Part shown: positions 53,558-62,614 of the stretch, piece after piece
Layout of the letters: each line of letters begins with the position of its first letter
Numbering within the stretch: the first letter of the stretch is position 1
Assembly: GCF_024435075.2 (NCBI RefSeq)
Contig: NZ_JAMZEG020000002.1
Coordinates: forward strand, 1,219,647-1,283,646
Direction: 5' to 3'
DNA: 64,000 bases
Source of the DNA: Marinomonas maritima
Lineage (GTDB): Bacteria; Pseudomonadota; Gammaproteobacteria; Pseudomonadales; Marinomonadaceae
Position numbers and translations under genes: made by a program
Notes under the pieces: model-generated
The model's input: the letters and a program-made list of their open reading frames with translations, nothing else
What the model was told of the DNA's origin: nothing
Databases searched by the model: none

Positions 53558-54330
53558 TAACACTCCTCCTGTGGATTAAAGTAATTGCATACGATTCCAC
53601 GTTTACTTTGTAATATTTCAAACTCTATTTCATACAGTGCTTTTAAGCCTTCTTCTGTCACCATATCTTTTACAGGGCCTGAGTCATGGACAGCACCAGA
53701 CTTCATAGCAACAATGTGATCGGAATAATTGGCGGCGAAATTGATATCGTGTATGACTAAAATAACCGTACGTTTTTTCTCATCACACAAACGACGAAGG
53801 GCGCGCATTATTTGAACCGCGTGCTTCATATCTAAATTATTTAACGGCTCATCAAGCAGTAAATACTCAGTTTGCTGAGCAATGGTCATTGCCAAAAAGG
53901 CCATCTGACGCTGCCCTCCGCTAAGTTCATCAATATAAGACTGCCGTAATGGTTCAAGTGACAGAAAAGCAAGCGCGTCATTAATAGCCTGATAATCTTC
54001 TTTAGTAAGTGAGCCTCGGCTATAAGGGAAACGCCCAAACGCCACTAGTTCTTCGACGGTTAAGCGCATCGTGAAATCTTGAGACTGACGCAATATCGCG
54101 ACATTCTTAGCAAACACGCTGATAGGAATGTCCTTTATGTTTTGATCATCAAGAAATATCTCTCCAGAATCTGCTTTCAATAAACGACCCATCATCATTA
54201 ATAGCGTTGTTTTTCCTGCGCCATTGGGGCCAATAAGCGACGTAAGCTGACCCTTAGGAAAACTTGTGCTCACATCATTTAGAACGGTCTTCTTTCCATA
54301 GGATTTATGAATATTATTAATGTGGATCAC
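53557..54330 (-). CDS. Iron-siderophore ABC transporter, ATP-binding protein (FecE/FepC-like)
   Basis: A 257-residue ATPase: Walker A IGPNGAGKTTLL, signature LSGGQRQMAFLAM, Walker B YLLLDEPLNNLD and VIHDINFA, with the FecE-type ILRQSQDFTMRLTVEELVAFGRFPYSRG. The start is GTG at 54330, supported by AAGGAGG 5 nt before and by a 4-bp overlap (GTGA) with the permease stop. An upstream start at 54378 is not needed. Confidence 0.93.
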   Translation of the reverse strand: MIHINNIHKSYGKKTVLNDVSTSFPKGQLTSLIGPNGAGKTTLLMMMGRLLKADSGEIFLDDQNIKDIPISVFAKNVAILRQSQDFTMRLTVEELVAFGRFPYSRGSLTKEDYQAINDALAFLSLEPLRQSYIDELSGGQRQMAFLAMTIAQQTEYLLLDEPLNNLDMKHAVQIMRALRRLCDEKKRTVILVIHDINFAANYSDHIVAMKSGAVHDSGPVKDMVTEEGLKALYEIEFEILQSKRGIVCNYFNPQEEC

Positions 54331-55274
54331 GAAGCCCTCCTTGGGCGTATAACCAACACAAGAAAGTAAATCCCGCACATCAAATTGACCAAAATACCCA
54401 CCGTTGTTTTGTAATTAAATAGGTGCTCAACCATGATTTGAGCGAGAAGAAAAGCGGCAATAGCAATCGCGCAGCCAGTCGGTAGCGTCAGGCGATGTTT
54501 CGGTGAACGTGCGATCATATAGGCGGTATTGGCAACAAAAATCCCCATAAAAGCAGTTGGTCCAAGCAAGCTGGTAGATGTCGCTACTAATAAAGCGATC
54601 AAGGCAAAATGCCGTTTGATAAACACTTGATAATCGATACCAAGCGATGTTGCTTGATGTCGGCCCAATGACAACACATCAAAAGTTGGTAGTGCCTTCC
54701 ATATTATGGTGCAGACAATTCCAACCAAAACCGCCGCAATCGCGAGCTGCTCTGGCCGTGCGCGATTAAAAGAGGCTTGGCTATAACCGAGTAAATGAGA
54801 GAACTCTCCAGGGCTGATGCTAAATTGAATAAACTGGGTAAAAGTACTAATCAAAAGCGTTAACACAAGACCGACAAGCAGTAGTAAATAGACATTGTTA
54901 TTTTCACCACTCAGTAACCAACGATGAATCACCCATGAGTAAAGCAACATGATGCCAATCGATAGGAAAAAATTGCTGTTTTTATCAATCACAATTTGAC
55001 TTTCTATTCCTATAAATAAAATTAACAGCGATTGAAATAAAAGATAGATAGCTTCATACCCCATAATCGCAGGGGTCAGTATTTTATTTTCCGTAATCGT
55101 TTGAAAAGTGATTGAAGAAAACGCGATGCAAACACCGCCAATGACTATGGCAACCAATCGAATGACTCGATTTGGAATAATGTAGTCAAAATCGAATCCG
55201 GCGCCCATAAAAACAAAAGCCACCGCCAATACGCATACCAGTACCCATAGACAATACCGTGCAAGATTTATCAT
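54327..55274 (-). CDS. Iron-siderophore ABC transporter permease (FecD-like)
   Basis: A 315-residue FecCD-family permease with eight to nine helices. Motifs: RLVAIVIGGVCIAFSSITFQTITENKILTPAIMGYEAIY and SLGRHQATSLGID and LLGPTAFMGIFVANTAYMIA. The ATG at 55274 overlaps the preceding permease stop (ATGA), which supports it over ATG at 55289 and 55322. Second of the permease pair. Confidence 0.92.
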   Translation of the reverse strand: MINLARYCLWVLVCVLAVAFVFMGAGFDFDYIIPNRVIRLVAIVIGGVCIAFSSITFQTITENKILTPAIMGYEAIYLLFQSLLILFIGIESQIVIDKNSNFFLSIGIMLLYSWVIHRWLLSGENNNVYLLLLVGLVLTLLISTFTQFIQFSISPGEFSHLLGYSQASFNRARPEQLAIAAVLVGIVCTIIWKALPTFDVLSLGRHQATSLGIDYQVFIKRHFALIALLVATSTSLLGPTAFMGIFVANTAYMIARSPKHRLTLPTGCAIAIAAFLLAQIMVEHLFNYKTTVGILVNLMCGIYFLVLVIRPRRAS

Positions 55275-56254
55275 TTTTTGGTTTTCCATATCACAACAAG
55301 AAACATAAATCCGCCAAGGCAACCGGCGGTTAAGCCAATGGGGATTTCAAAGGGATATAAGAAAAGGCGACCAAAAATGTCACAAATAAGTAATACGGAT
55401 GCGCCACCTAAGGCAATAATAGGCAAAGTCCGCTTCAAATTATCGCCATAAAACATAGCGACTAAGTTAGGAACAATGAGGCCGACAAAAGGTATCGCTC
55501 CCACCGTAATGACCACCGCAGAAACCGTTATCGCGACCAAGATCAGACCTAAGGCAGTTAATCCTGTGTAGTTCAAACCAAGACTGGTTGCCACCGTCTC
55601 TCCCATACCAACAATGGTAAAACGATGGGCAAATAAATAAGTAAGTATCACGATGGGTAAAATCAAATAGATGATTTCATAATGCCCTTGAACGACTCTT
55701 GAAAAATCGCCCAACAACCAACCTTGCATACTTTGTAGCATATTATTTTGATAGGCATAAAATTCGGCAACGGCACTTAAAACCGCGCCATACATTAATC
55801 CAATAACAGGCACCAGCACGGCATTTTTAAATCGAACCAAACGAATAATGGTGATAAAAAATACACTAGAAATCAGACAAAAGACCAAGGCACCAATCAT
55901 TTTCCCCGCTATTCCAAACGCGGGTAGATGAATCAGTGACATCAAAATACCAAGCTTAGCGGCATCTAACCCTCCTGATGTTGCAGGTTCAACAAATTTA
56001 TTCCGAACAATTTGCTGAAGAATGACACCACAAACCGAAAGCCCAATACCCGCTAAAATAAGAGAAGCGAGCCTCGGAAAACGACTGGCCGTTAAGGTTA
56101 ACCATGCCTCGCTGGAAGAAGACATAACGTCTGATAAATGAAGTTGCTTAGCACCAACTAAAAGAGAAATTACACACAAAATTAAAAAAACCATTCCTAA
56201 AAAAAAGATATTGATCGGCACATAGGCTTTTTCGTTTGTTGGATTTTTATGCAT
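55271..56254 (-). CDS. Iron-siderophore ABC transporter permease (FecC-like)
   Basis: A 327-residue FecCD-family permease. Motifs: RLASLILAGIGLSVCGVILQQIVRNKFVEPATSGGLDAAKLG, GETVATSLGLNYTG and GAIPFVGLIVPNLVAMFYGDN. The opening ATG overlaps the TetR stop (TAATG). Paired with the next permease gene, with which it would form a heterodimer. Confidence 0.92.
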   Translation of the reverse strand: MHKNPTNEKAYVPINIFFLGMVFLILCVISLLVGAKQLHLSDVMSSSSEAWLTLTASRFPRLASLILAGIGLSVCGVILQQIVRNKFVEPATSGGLDAAKLGILMSLIHLPAFGIAGKMIGALVFCLISSVFFITIIRLVRFKNAVLVPVIGLMYGAVLSAVAEFYAYQNNMLQSMQGWLLGDFSRVVQGHYEIIYLILPIVILTYLFAHRFTIVGMGETVATSLGLNYTGLTALGLILVAITVSAVVITVGAIPFVGLIVPNLVAMFYGDNLKRTLPIIALGGASVLLICDIFGRLFLYPFEIPIGLTAGCLGGFMFLVVIWKTKK

Positions 56255-56955
56255 TATTGACTTTCTTTTAAAGAGACAGAATGTTGTTCACGCGTCATGG
56301 CGATACCATCCAAGGCAATATCTCGTTTACGTTCCCACCATGTTCTAGGACCCGCTTTCATGATATTCACCATTGCATTTATTTGCTCTGCTTGCTCGGG
56401 CGAGTTTTGCGCTTCGGTTTCCCAGATTTCGATCATACGATCCTTACGAAGACGCCCATCTTGTTCTGTTTTTACAATAGACCACCAGCCGATAAAACAT
56501 TCTTTCACCATATCCACTAACATATCCACGGCCACAACGGCTTCATCCAGTGGAAAGCCTTTTTCTTGCAGCAATTTAACCGATTCGGCAAAAGACAATA
56601 TCCCGTTTTTCGGTGCGATCTCAGCAAGATTCAACGCTTCTGCAAGTCCCGGGTGTTTATCATATAAAGCCCAAATAGAATCTGTTAAAACAATAAGCTC
56701 TTCTCGCCAGCTTACGGTTTTTGGCGCTCGCCACTCGAGCTCTTCTATGGCAATTTCAGCCGCCATAGCAATGATTTCATCACGGTTTTTTACATGGTGA
56801 TAAAGCGAGGAATGGTCCACTCCAAGATGTACAGCAAGTGTCGGAATAGTGGCTTTGTTAACGCCAATGTCTAACGCGGCTCGAGCAATACTTTCACGAG
56901 TGATCTTGCTTGGACGTCCACGCTTACGTTTTACTGGGGTTGAAGATTCATTCAT
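56254..56955 (-). CDS. TetR/AcrR family transcriptional regulator
   Basis: A 233-residue regulator. HTH: RGRPSKITRESIARAALDIGVNKATIPTLAVHLGVDHSSLYHHVKNRDEI; the C-terminal part matches the TetR_C dimerisation type. It is the first gene of the seven-gene uptake operon, co-directional and overlapping its permease, an unusual autoregulated placement. AGGGA precedes the ATG. Ligand could be the siderophore or an iron-linked metabolite. Confidence 0.88.
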   Translation of the reverse strand: MNESSTPVKRKRGRPSKITRESIARAALDIGVNKATIPTLAVHLGVDHSSLYHHVKNRDEIIAMAAEIAIEELEWRAPKTVSWREELIVLTDSIWALYDKHPGLAEALNLAEIAPKNGILSFAESVKLLQEKGFPLDEAVVAVDMLVDMVKECFIGWWSIVKTEQDGRLRKDRMIEIWETEAQNSPEQAEQINAMVNIMKAGPRTWWERKRDIALDGIAMTREQHSVSLKESQ

Positions 56956-57000
56956 GAATTGTCCCTATGTTGATTAATAATAAAGCCGTGAAGTAAACGT

Positions 57001-57036
57001 ATTAAAAGGGACAAGCGCAAGCCTGTCCTTTTTAAT
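57001..57036 (-). terminator. Terminator of the TonB receptor gene
   Basis: A 13-bp stem with one G-T pair (57001-57013 and 57024-57036) and 10-nt loop carries A- and T-runs on both sides, between the receptor stop and the tetR start. It would work best for receptor transcripts and may be bidirectional. Confidence 0.75.
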
Positions 57037-57058
57037 ATTGTTTTCGACAATGCTTAAA

Positions 57059-59299
57059 TCAAAAATCCATGCTTGCTGAAAGAGTTAATGTACGGCCTTC
57101 AACAAGACCTAGAGAGTTGTAACTTGCGGTTGTCCAAGCATTTTTGTCTGCGAGGTTATTGATATTGGCTCTAATAGTGAGAGGTTGTTGGTTTACCGAG
57201 GTCACATAGCGAGCCCCTAATCCATATATAGTGTAGCCTGGTATAGAGCGAGAGTTATCGTTCCCAAGGTACTGTTTAGAGACAGAATTAGCATTGGCGG
57301 TTAGGGTGAGGTTCTGTACATATGGTATGTCCCATTCGGTACCAAGTTTAGCGTGCCAATCAGGAACACCGGATGCTTGGTTGCCTACTTGAGTCTTATT
57401 GCTAGCAGACGTTATCTCTGCATCAATATGCGTTAGGCCACCCATTAGACGTATATTTTCAACAGGTGAGCCAAAGAAGCTCCACTCAACACCTCGATTA
57501 CGCTGTTCACCATAATATCCAAATATATTCGTGTTACTGTCTGTGTAGCTGCTAGGTCGTTCAATTTCATAGACACTAACGGTATGGCTAAAGTCGCCCA
57601 GATCAAGCTTCACACCAATTTCTTTTTGCTTGGTTTTGTAAGGGGAAAATATTTCCCCTGAGTTATTGGCAGACGTTGGTGCTGTGGCACCTTTGCTTAA
57701 CCCTTCAATATAGTTCGCATAAACAGAAACTTGATTGGTTAGTTTTATGACGATAGCTGCGGAGGGGCTAACCGCACTTTCATCATATTTTGCGCCTGTA
57801 GAGATCATTCCACCTGTTTCTTTTGTTTTCACTTGTTGGTAGCGGGCACCTAGAGTCAATTGATATTTGTCGTCAGCAAAGGATAAAGTATCCGCTAGCC
57901 CAAAGCTGGACAACGTTGTTTCCGTAGTCGTTAAAAGTGGGAAATTCAAGTCTAGGTCGGGTCTTGACCCCCATACTGGATTGTAAATATTAGAGTTAAC
58001 TGTCACTCCACGGAATCTCGCAGCGTAAAGATTGTATTCTTCTTCATAACGAGTCATGTTTGTTGCTACTTGGTGGCCCACAACACCTGTTTGGAAATGA
58101 CCATTTAAACCAATTTCTAGTGATGTTCTTTGATTGTCATCGCTAACACCGCCCAGTGTTGTCGTCATATCTCCAGCCGAATTATATACTTCCGCTCTGT
58201 CTGCACTAAGACCGAGGTAATTCCATTCGGTTATACCGACAGCGGCGTAAGCGGTCAGCTGGTCATTAATATCAAATTCGCCACGCGCCATGACTCCCTT
58301 GGTTTCGTTTTCATAAAAATTCCAGCTTGGGTTTAGTAAAGTGTCGTTAGAGGGTGGACGTGGAATGTCAAGGCCAGAGGCAATACTTATCCCTCTAGTT
58401 GGCGCATCAACATTCTCTTTGGTATGGTAAATATCAGCAGACAGTCGAACGCGTTCTCCTCGCCAGTCTAATGCAATGGCTCCTAACTGAGACTCATTTG
58501 CTTGGTGATCAATTGTCCCATCTCCAGATAGATAGGCGCCGTTCACTCGAATGCCAAATTGCTTGTCTTGACCAAAGCGGCGGCCTATATCGACACTGCC
58601 GCCTACTTGTGAATCAGATATATATTTGGTGGTTAATCGAGTTAGCGGTTCATCTCCTGCACGTTTGGTGACTAAATTTACGGACCCACCTATAGAACCG
58701 CCAGGAGTCATACCATTAAGCATTGCAGAAGGGCCTTTTTGCACATCAACGCTCTCATACATTTCAGTGACGCTGCGATAGTAAGGCGCCATGCCTACTA
58801 AACCGTTAACCGTTGCATCATTACTATTGAAACTGAAACCTCGGATAGAATAGCTTTCTCTACTCTCACCACTGGTGTTAGTACTATGAACGGAAGGGTC
58901 TGTCGCGCTGATGACATCAGAAATATCATTCGATTGTTGGTCTTGGATGTATTTGTCTGTATAGCTGATAGCGCTAAATGGATTATCTAAGGCGTCTTTA
59001 CCCCCTAAAAATCCAGCGCGGTTTGTTTCTAGAATCTGCCCATCAGAACCGGAGTAAATTGGATTTCCTTCACGTTCACCCTCTACTGTCATAGTCGATA
59101 ACGTCGTATTTTTAGTGTCTATATTGGCTTTTTCTTCCGCATAAACAAATGAGCTACATGTCAGCATGCTTCCTATCACTGCACTTAGCCAAACAGTATT
59201 TTTCTTTTCCATCAAAGTGTTTAGCACAAAACATGGTGCCTTCCACACTCTCATTTTTGTTACGTTATATTTATGATCTAACTGCTGAATATTGTACAT
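57059..59299 (-). CDS. TonB-dependent siderophore receptor
   Basis: Outer membrane receptor of up to 746 residues. A signal peptide (about 30-54, ending VYAEE), TonB box TLSTMTVEGE, plug (SGDQ...DVISATDPSVHSTNTSGESRESYSIRGFSFNSNDATVNG, and VDVQKGPSAMLNGMTPGGSIGGSVNLVTKRA), then a 22-strand barrel ending in LSASMDF. ATG at 59299 has AAGGG about 8 nt upstream; ATG at 59212 would give a more usual signal length but lacks a binding site. A Fur-like box lies upstream. Specificity unknown. Confidence 0.93.
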   Translation of the reverse strand: MYNIQQLDHKYNVTKMRVWKAPCFVLNTLMEKKNTVWLSAVIGSMLTCSSFVYAEEKANIDTKNTTLSTMTVEGEREGNPIYSGSDGQILETNRAGFLGGKDALDNPFSAISYTDKYIQDQQSNDISDVISATDPSVHSTNTSGESRESYSIRGFSFNSNDATVNGLVGMAPYYRSVTEMYESVDVQKGPSAMLNGMTPGGSIGGSVNLVTKRAGDEPLTRLTTKYISDSQVGGSVDIGRRFGQDKQFGIRVNGAYLSGDGTIDHQANESQLGAIALDWRGERVRLSADIYHTKENVDAPTRGISIASGLDIPRPPSNDTLLNPSWNFYENETKGVMARGEFDINDQLTAYAAVGITEWNYLGLSADRAEVYNSAGDMTTTLGGVSDDNQRTSLEIGLNGHFQTGVVGHQVATNMTRYEEEYNLYAARFRGVTVNSNIYNPVWGSRPDLDLNFPLLTTTETTLSSFGLADTLSFADDKYQLTLGARYQQVKTKETGGMISTGAKYDESAVSPSAAIVIKLTNQVSVYANYIEGLSKGATAPTSANNSGEIFSPYKTKQKEIGVKLDLGDFSHTVSVYEIERPSSYTDSNTNIFGYYGEQRNRGVEWSFFGSPVENIRLMGGLTHIDAEITSASNKTQVGNQASGVPDWHAKLGTEWDIPYVQNLTLTANANSVSKQYLGNDNSRSIPGYTIYGLGARYVTSVNQQPLTIRANINNLADKNAWTTASYNSLGLVEGRTLTLSASMDF

Positions 59300-59368
59300 C
59301 GTAGGTACCCTTTGCCTCTTGGTTACGCTCCATTTTTTATGTGAGCTAAAGATTTAAAGGAATAGTAA

Positions 59369-59383
59369 TGCAAACCATTATCA
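59369..59383 (-). promoter_or_regulatory. Fur box candidate upstream of the TonB receptor
   Basis: The minus-strand reading TGATAATGGTTTGCA matches the 15-bp Fur core TGATAATNATTATCA at 11 of 14 defined positions, with a perfect left half. It is about 70-85 bp before the receptor start, where iron repression is expected. Confidence 0.6.
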
Positions 59384-59388
59384 TTAAC

Positions 59389-59426
59389 AAATGATTTATC
59401 AACATTTTGTTGATAAATCATTTTTT
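59389..59426 (+). repeat. Perfect 16-bp inverted repeat with T-tail
   Basis: Arm AAATGATTTATCAACA (59389-59404) pairs perfectly with 59408-59423, 3-nt loop, followed by TTT on the plus strand. As a terminator it would face plus-strand transcription coming out of the receptor region, where no gene is seen. As an operator it sits 6 bp from the Fur-like box. Confidence 0.6.
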
Positions 59427-59520
59427 CAGGGTTTTAACCCCTATATTTTTATATCACCCCATTTCGCTTGCTAGATCTCAACAGCTCTACTAGACACCTT
59501 CTCGTTGAAACCCGAGCTTG

Positions 59521-59630
59521 ATAAAAGTTGATGTTCAGCTTGATAACATACATTTAGAAAGCTTAGAAATTGACTTTGATACTTGCAACTTACCAGACAA
59601 CAGGTTCATATTTGCAGACGAAGCGTGGAG
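59521..59630 (+). pseudogene. Internal fragment of a transglutaminase-like gene (duplicate)
   Basis: This 110-bp stretch is about 90% identical to 60458-60567 inside the transglutaminase-like gene. Its reading frame (KVDVQLDNIHLESLEIDFDTCN-type) has no start and stops matching at about 59630, where it joins a DUF2127 remnant. Confidence 0.75.
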
Positions 59631-59884
59631 CTCTCGCTTATTCTTTGATTCGGTTCGTTGAAGCATACGGTTTATGGAAAGGGTTTATTTGGACTGAATG
59701 GTTTGCACTGGTAACAGGGGCAATCTATTTACCATTTGAAGTGTATGAAATCGTGTTTCATACACATATTCTGAGCATCAGCGTATTTGTGTTAAATATT
59801 GCCGTGGTTTGGTATATGACCCACGTACTACGCAGTAAACGAAAAGGAAGAAGCACTGCGAATATTGGTACAAAATCCAACTAA
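59631..59884 (+). pseudogene. DUF2127 family membrane protein, C-terminal remnant
   Basis: Residues AYSLIRFVEAYGLWKGFIWTEWFALVTGAIYLPFEVYEIV and the following VLNIAVVWYM match the C-terminal half of DUF2127 proteins, with two membrane segments. The N-terminal half, normally about 75 residues, is absent. It is read in one open frame from 59570 with the preceding transglutaminase fragment, but in a frame different from that fragment's own, so the N-terminal 20 residues are meaningless. Confidence 0.7.
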
Positions 59885-60028
59885 CGACTCAGCCAGCGAT
59901 ACATGCTTTCTAGTCCGTCGCTGTTTGGGGCTCTTAGAGATTACTAGGCTGAAACATTTCCAGCCACTCATGATAATGCAACGCGTAAGTAGCAACTAAT
60001 TTCGTCATAATAACATTAGGTATACAGA

Positions 60029-60898
60029 ATGGACTATTATCGTAGCGTTAGTGAATTTACTGATCCCGCTAATTACAGGGAACTTCTTCGAACCTGCCCT
60101 AATCAGATTGAAGAAATTTGCACCTTTACACAGAATTTTTTAATACATGCGTATTGGCTTAATAACTATCATTATTCTGTTTCTGATTCCGTGAAGCACC
60201 AAGAAATGCAATTGAGGTCAATATCAGCGATCCTTGATGCAGCCGCTTCAAAAAATAAAAACATCTTAGAACAATCACGCGCGCCATTTGAGAGAGTAAT
60301 CAGTACCTGCCGAGACTTTTCATTGATGGTTTGTTCCATTCTCAGAGCAAAGGACATCCCAGCAAGACTCAGATGTGGGTTTGCTACCTATTTGTCCACT
60401 GATCATTTTGAAGATCACTGGGTTTGTGAATACTGGAATAAAGAAACATCAATGTGGATTAAAGTTGATGCTCAACTTGATAACATACATTTAGAAAACT
60501 TAGAAATTGATTTTGATACTTGCAACGTACCAGACAAAAAGTTCATATTTGCAGGCGAAGCATGGGAACTCTGTCGAAAAGGCAAAGAGAACCCGGCTTA
60601 TTTTGGAATCCAAGGACTGACAGGCCTGTCTTTCATCAAAGCTAATATAGTTCGAGATCTATTCGCATTGAGAAAAATTGAAATGCTACCTTGGGATATG
60701 GGTTGGGGTATTCTCAATGGCCCATTAGTGCCGATAACAGACACTGCGGAAATGTCAATTCTGGATAATCTGGCGATAATTAGTAAAAAATCCAATGAAA
60801 ACCAAGCAGTGGAAGCCCTAAAGACCAAACAACTAAAACTACCAAATGACTGGGATTGGTTTCAAAGTCCTACCATAGAACAACTAATGAATACTTAA
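60029..60898 (+). CDS. Transglutaminase-like domain protein
   Basis: A 289-residue protein. The Cys-His-Asp triad is visible: Cys94 (VISTCRDFSLMVCSILRAKDIPARLRCGFATY), His130 (FEDHWVCEYW) and Asp147 (WIKVDAQLDNI). There is no signal peptide, so it acts in the cytoplasm. Related bacterial proteins cleave or modify peptides, but the substrate here is unknown. The 60458-60567 segment is the source or sibling of the fragment at 59521-59630. Confidence 0.85.
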   Translation: MDYYRSVSEFTDPANYRELLRTCPNQIEEICTFTQNFLIHAYWLNNYHYSVSDSVKHQEMQLRSISAILDAAASKNKNILEQSRAPFERVISTCRDFSLMVCSILRAKDIPARLRCGFATYLSTDHFEDHWVCEYWNKETSMWIKVDAQLDNIHLENLEIDFDTCNVPDKKFIFAGEAWELCRKGKENPAYFGIQGLTGLSFIKANIVRDLFALRKIEMLPWDMGWGILNGPLVPITDTAEMSILDNLAIISKKSNENQAVEALKTKQLKLPNDWDWFQSPTIEQLMNT

Positions 60899-60932
60899 AA
60901 CGAATAACTAGTTAGTAGATGGCTAGTTAGGG

Positions 60933-60960
60933 AGTCCTCGATATTGAGGGCTTATTTTCT
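60933..60960 (+). terminator. Terminator of the transglutaminase-like gene
   Basis: AGTCCTC (60933-60939) pairs with GAGGGCT (60946-60952), one G-T pair, followed by TATTTTCT. The rest of the gap to 61198, about 240 bp, shows no gene. Confidence 0.65.
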
Positions 60961-61198
60961 TAAGTTTTTATTAACCTATTAATTTTTAATAATAAATTCA
61001 AAATGTTAATATCACCTAGCTATGTAGTCATTCAACAAGACTTCTTTGCGGACATTACCAACCCATAAATACCAAAGCCTTTCGGGTGCAACGCATTCAA
61101 GCCTAATTCACTGATAAAGAAACCAATGCGCTTAACCTACCGAAGTTTTATCTTTTAACTGATACACAAAAGACCAAAAATGTACGTTCGATCTTTCT

Positions 61199-62593
61199 CT
61201 AAATAACCACCTCTTGCTGACGGTTAAATTCCAACAAAGCACTTTCAAACATCGCTAACCCTACATCAAAGTCTGCTCTTGTATTAAAACCACCTAAAGA
61301 CACTCTTAAACCATTAGCGGGGGACAAAGTCGACATTGGATGACTGAATAAATCTGCTGTTCTCACTTTAATGCTTTTTGAGGCACAGAAACCGCTGAAT
61401 TGGTTCATATTGAGGTTATTCGGTAAAGCCAACCAAACATTCAGCCCCCCTCCTTTGATAGATAGTCCATGTCTTTCAGCAAAGGCAAGAAAGGCACCTT
61501 GTCGGTAGCGCATCTCATTCGCTAACAAAAGTTGATTATGTTTGAACCCTTCATTGACAAGGAAACGTGCTGCCACTTCTATACTCAATGTCGATACCAT
61601 CCAACATTGACTATGAAGGCTTAAATTAAAAGCGGCCTGCCACTGGGGTGGAACCAAGGCATAGGCTACTCTTAATCCACCGGCCACGTATTTAGACAAA
61701 CTAGAAAGATAAAATACGCGATCTGGTGCTTGTTGTTGCAGCGGTACTCGCCAGTTTTCTGGCAGACAATAATTCACATCGTCTTCGATAATATAAAAAT
61801 CGTATTGGCGACTTAACGATACAATCTCGGCCAACATTTCTGCAGAATATTGCACGTTGGTCGGATTTTGCATGTTGGGTGTGATGTACAGGGCTTTCGG
61901 TTTAAACTCCTGGCAGTAGCTTTCCATTACCTGTAAATCTAAGCCATGGGACGTCATTGGGATGGCAAGAGGAGTCACTCTGCTGGCGTCTATCGCTCGG
62001 AAAAATCCAGGATACGCCAAGGCTTCATGCATCAAATAATTTTTTTCTCTAGTGAGCACTTGCAAGCAGGTATAAATACCCTGCTGAGCACCTTGCGTAA
62101 ATACAATGTCGTTGGTATCGATTTTAATGTGTTTGGACGCTAACCAAGTCGCAAACACTTGTTTGTGTTTCTGCACGCCTTGAGGCGCGTACGTCATGAC
62201 TTCTTCAACGGCGTTAAGGTCTAAAGCAAGCTCGTTTAATGCATTCTTTACTAGCGTCTGCTGACCAAATATTGGCTGCATACTGGACGCAAAATCGTAT
62301 TCTGTTAAGAAAGCCCCTTTTTTCTGTGATCTTGGTAAATTCACATAGGTTCCAGCACCCAACTTCGCGGTGACAAGACCTTTTTTTTCTAAGAGATCAT
62401 AGGCTCTCGTTACCGTGCCATGCGTAATCATCAATGCGTCTGCAAGCAGCCGTTGCGCGGGTAATTTATGCTGGTCTGGTAACTCTCCCACTAACATAGC
62501 TTGCTCAATCAACATTGCCAGTGCTTTATATTTTGGCTGAGCCAAACTGGCCAGATCGAATGTTTCTTTACTGACTTTCCAAATTGTATTCAT
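61199..62593 (-). CDS. MocR/PdxR-type regulator (GntR HTH plus aminotransferase-like domain)
   Basis: A 464-residue protein. N-terminal GntR-type HTH (about 15-75: KLPAQRLLADALMITHGTVTRAYDLLEKKGLV) is linked to a class I aminotransferase fold with PLP site SSLSKYVAGGLRVAYAL carrying the lysine and FYIIEDDVNYCL the aspartate. The regulator likely senses PLP, an amino acid or an aldimine. ATG at 62593 gives the usual MNTIWK start; ATG at 62614 is also in frame. Divergent from a LysE-type exporter across 115 bp with repeated operator motifs. Confidence 0.9.
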   Translation of the reverse strand: MNTIWKVSKETFDLASLAQPKYKALAMLIEQAMLVGELPDQHKLPAQRLLADALMITHGTVTRAYDLLEKKGLVTAKLGAGTYVNLPRSQKKGAFLTEYDFASSMQPIFGQQTLVKNALNELALDLNAVEEVMTYAPQGVQKHKQVFATWLASKHIKIDTNDIVFTQGAQQGIYTCLQVLTREKNYLMHEALAYPGFFRAIDASRVTPLAIPMTSHGLDLQVMESYCQEFKPKALYITPNMQNPTNVQYSAEMLAEIVSLSRQYDFYIIEDDVNYCLPENWRVPLQQQAPDRVFYLSSLSKYVAGGLRVAYALVPPQWQAAFNLSLHSQCWMVSTLSIEVAARFLVNEGFKHNQLLLANEMRYRQGAFLAFAERHGLSIKGGGLNVWLALPNNLNMNQFSGFCASKSIKVRTADLFSHPMSTLSPANGLRVSLGGFNTRADFDVGLAMFESALLEFNRQQEVVI

Positions 62594-62614
62594 AACAATA
62601 AATAAATTGCCCAT

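Noticed and set aside
59389..59426. Calling this an iron-regulated small RNA terminator
   Set aside because: The space between the Fur-like box and the hairpin is too short for a RyhB-like RNA and no plus-strand promoter was identified.
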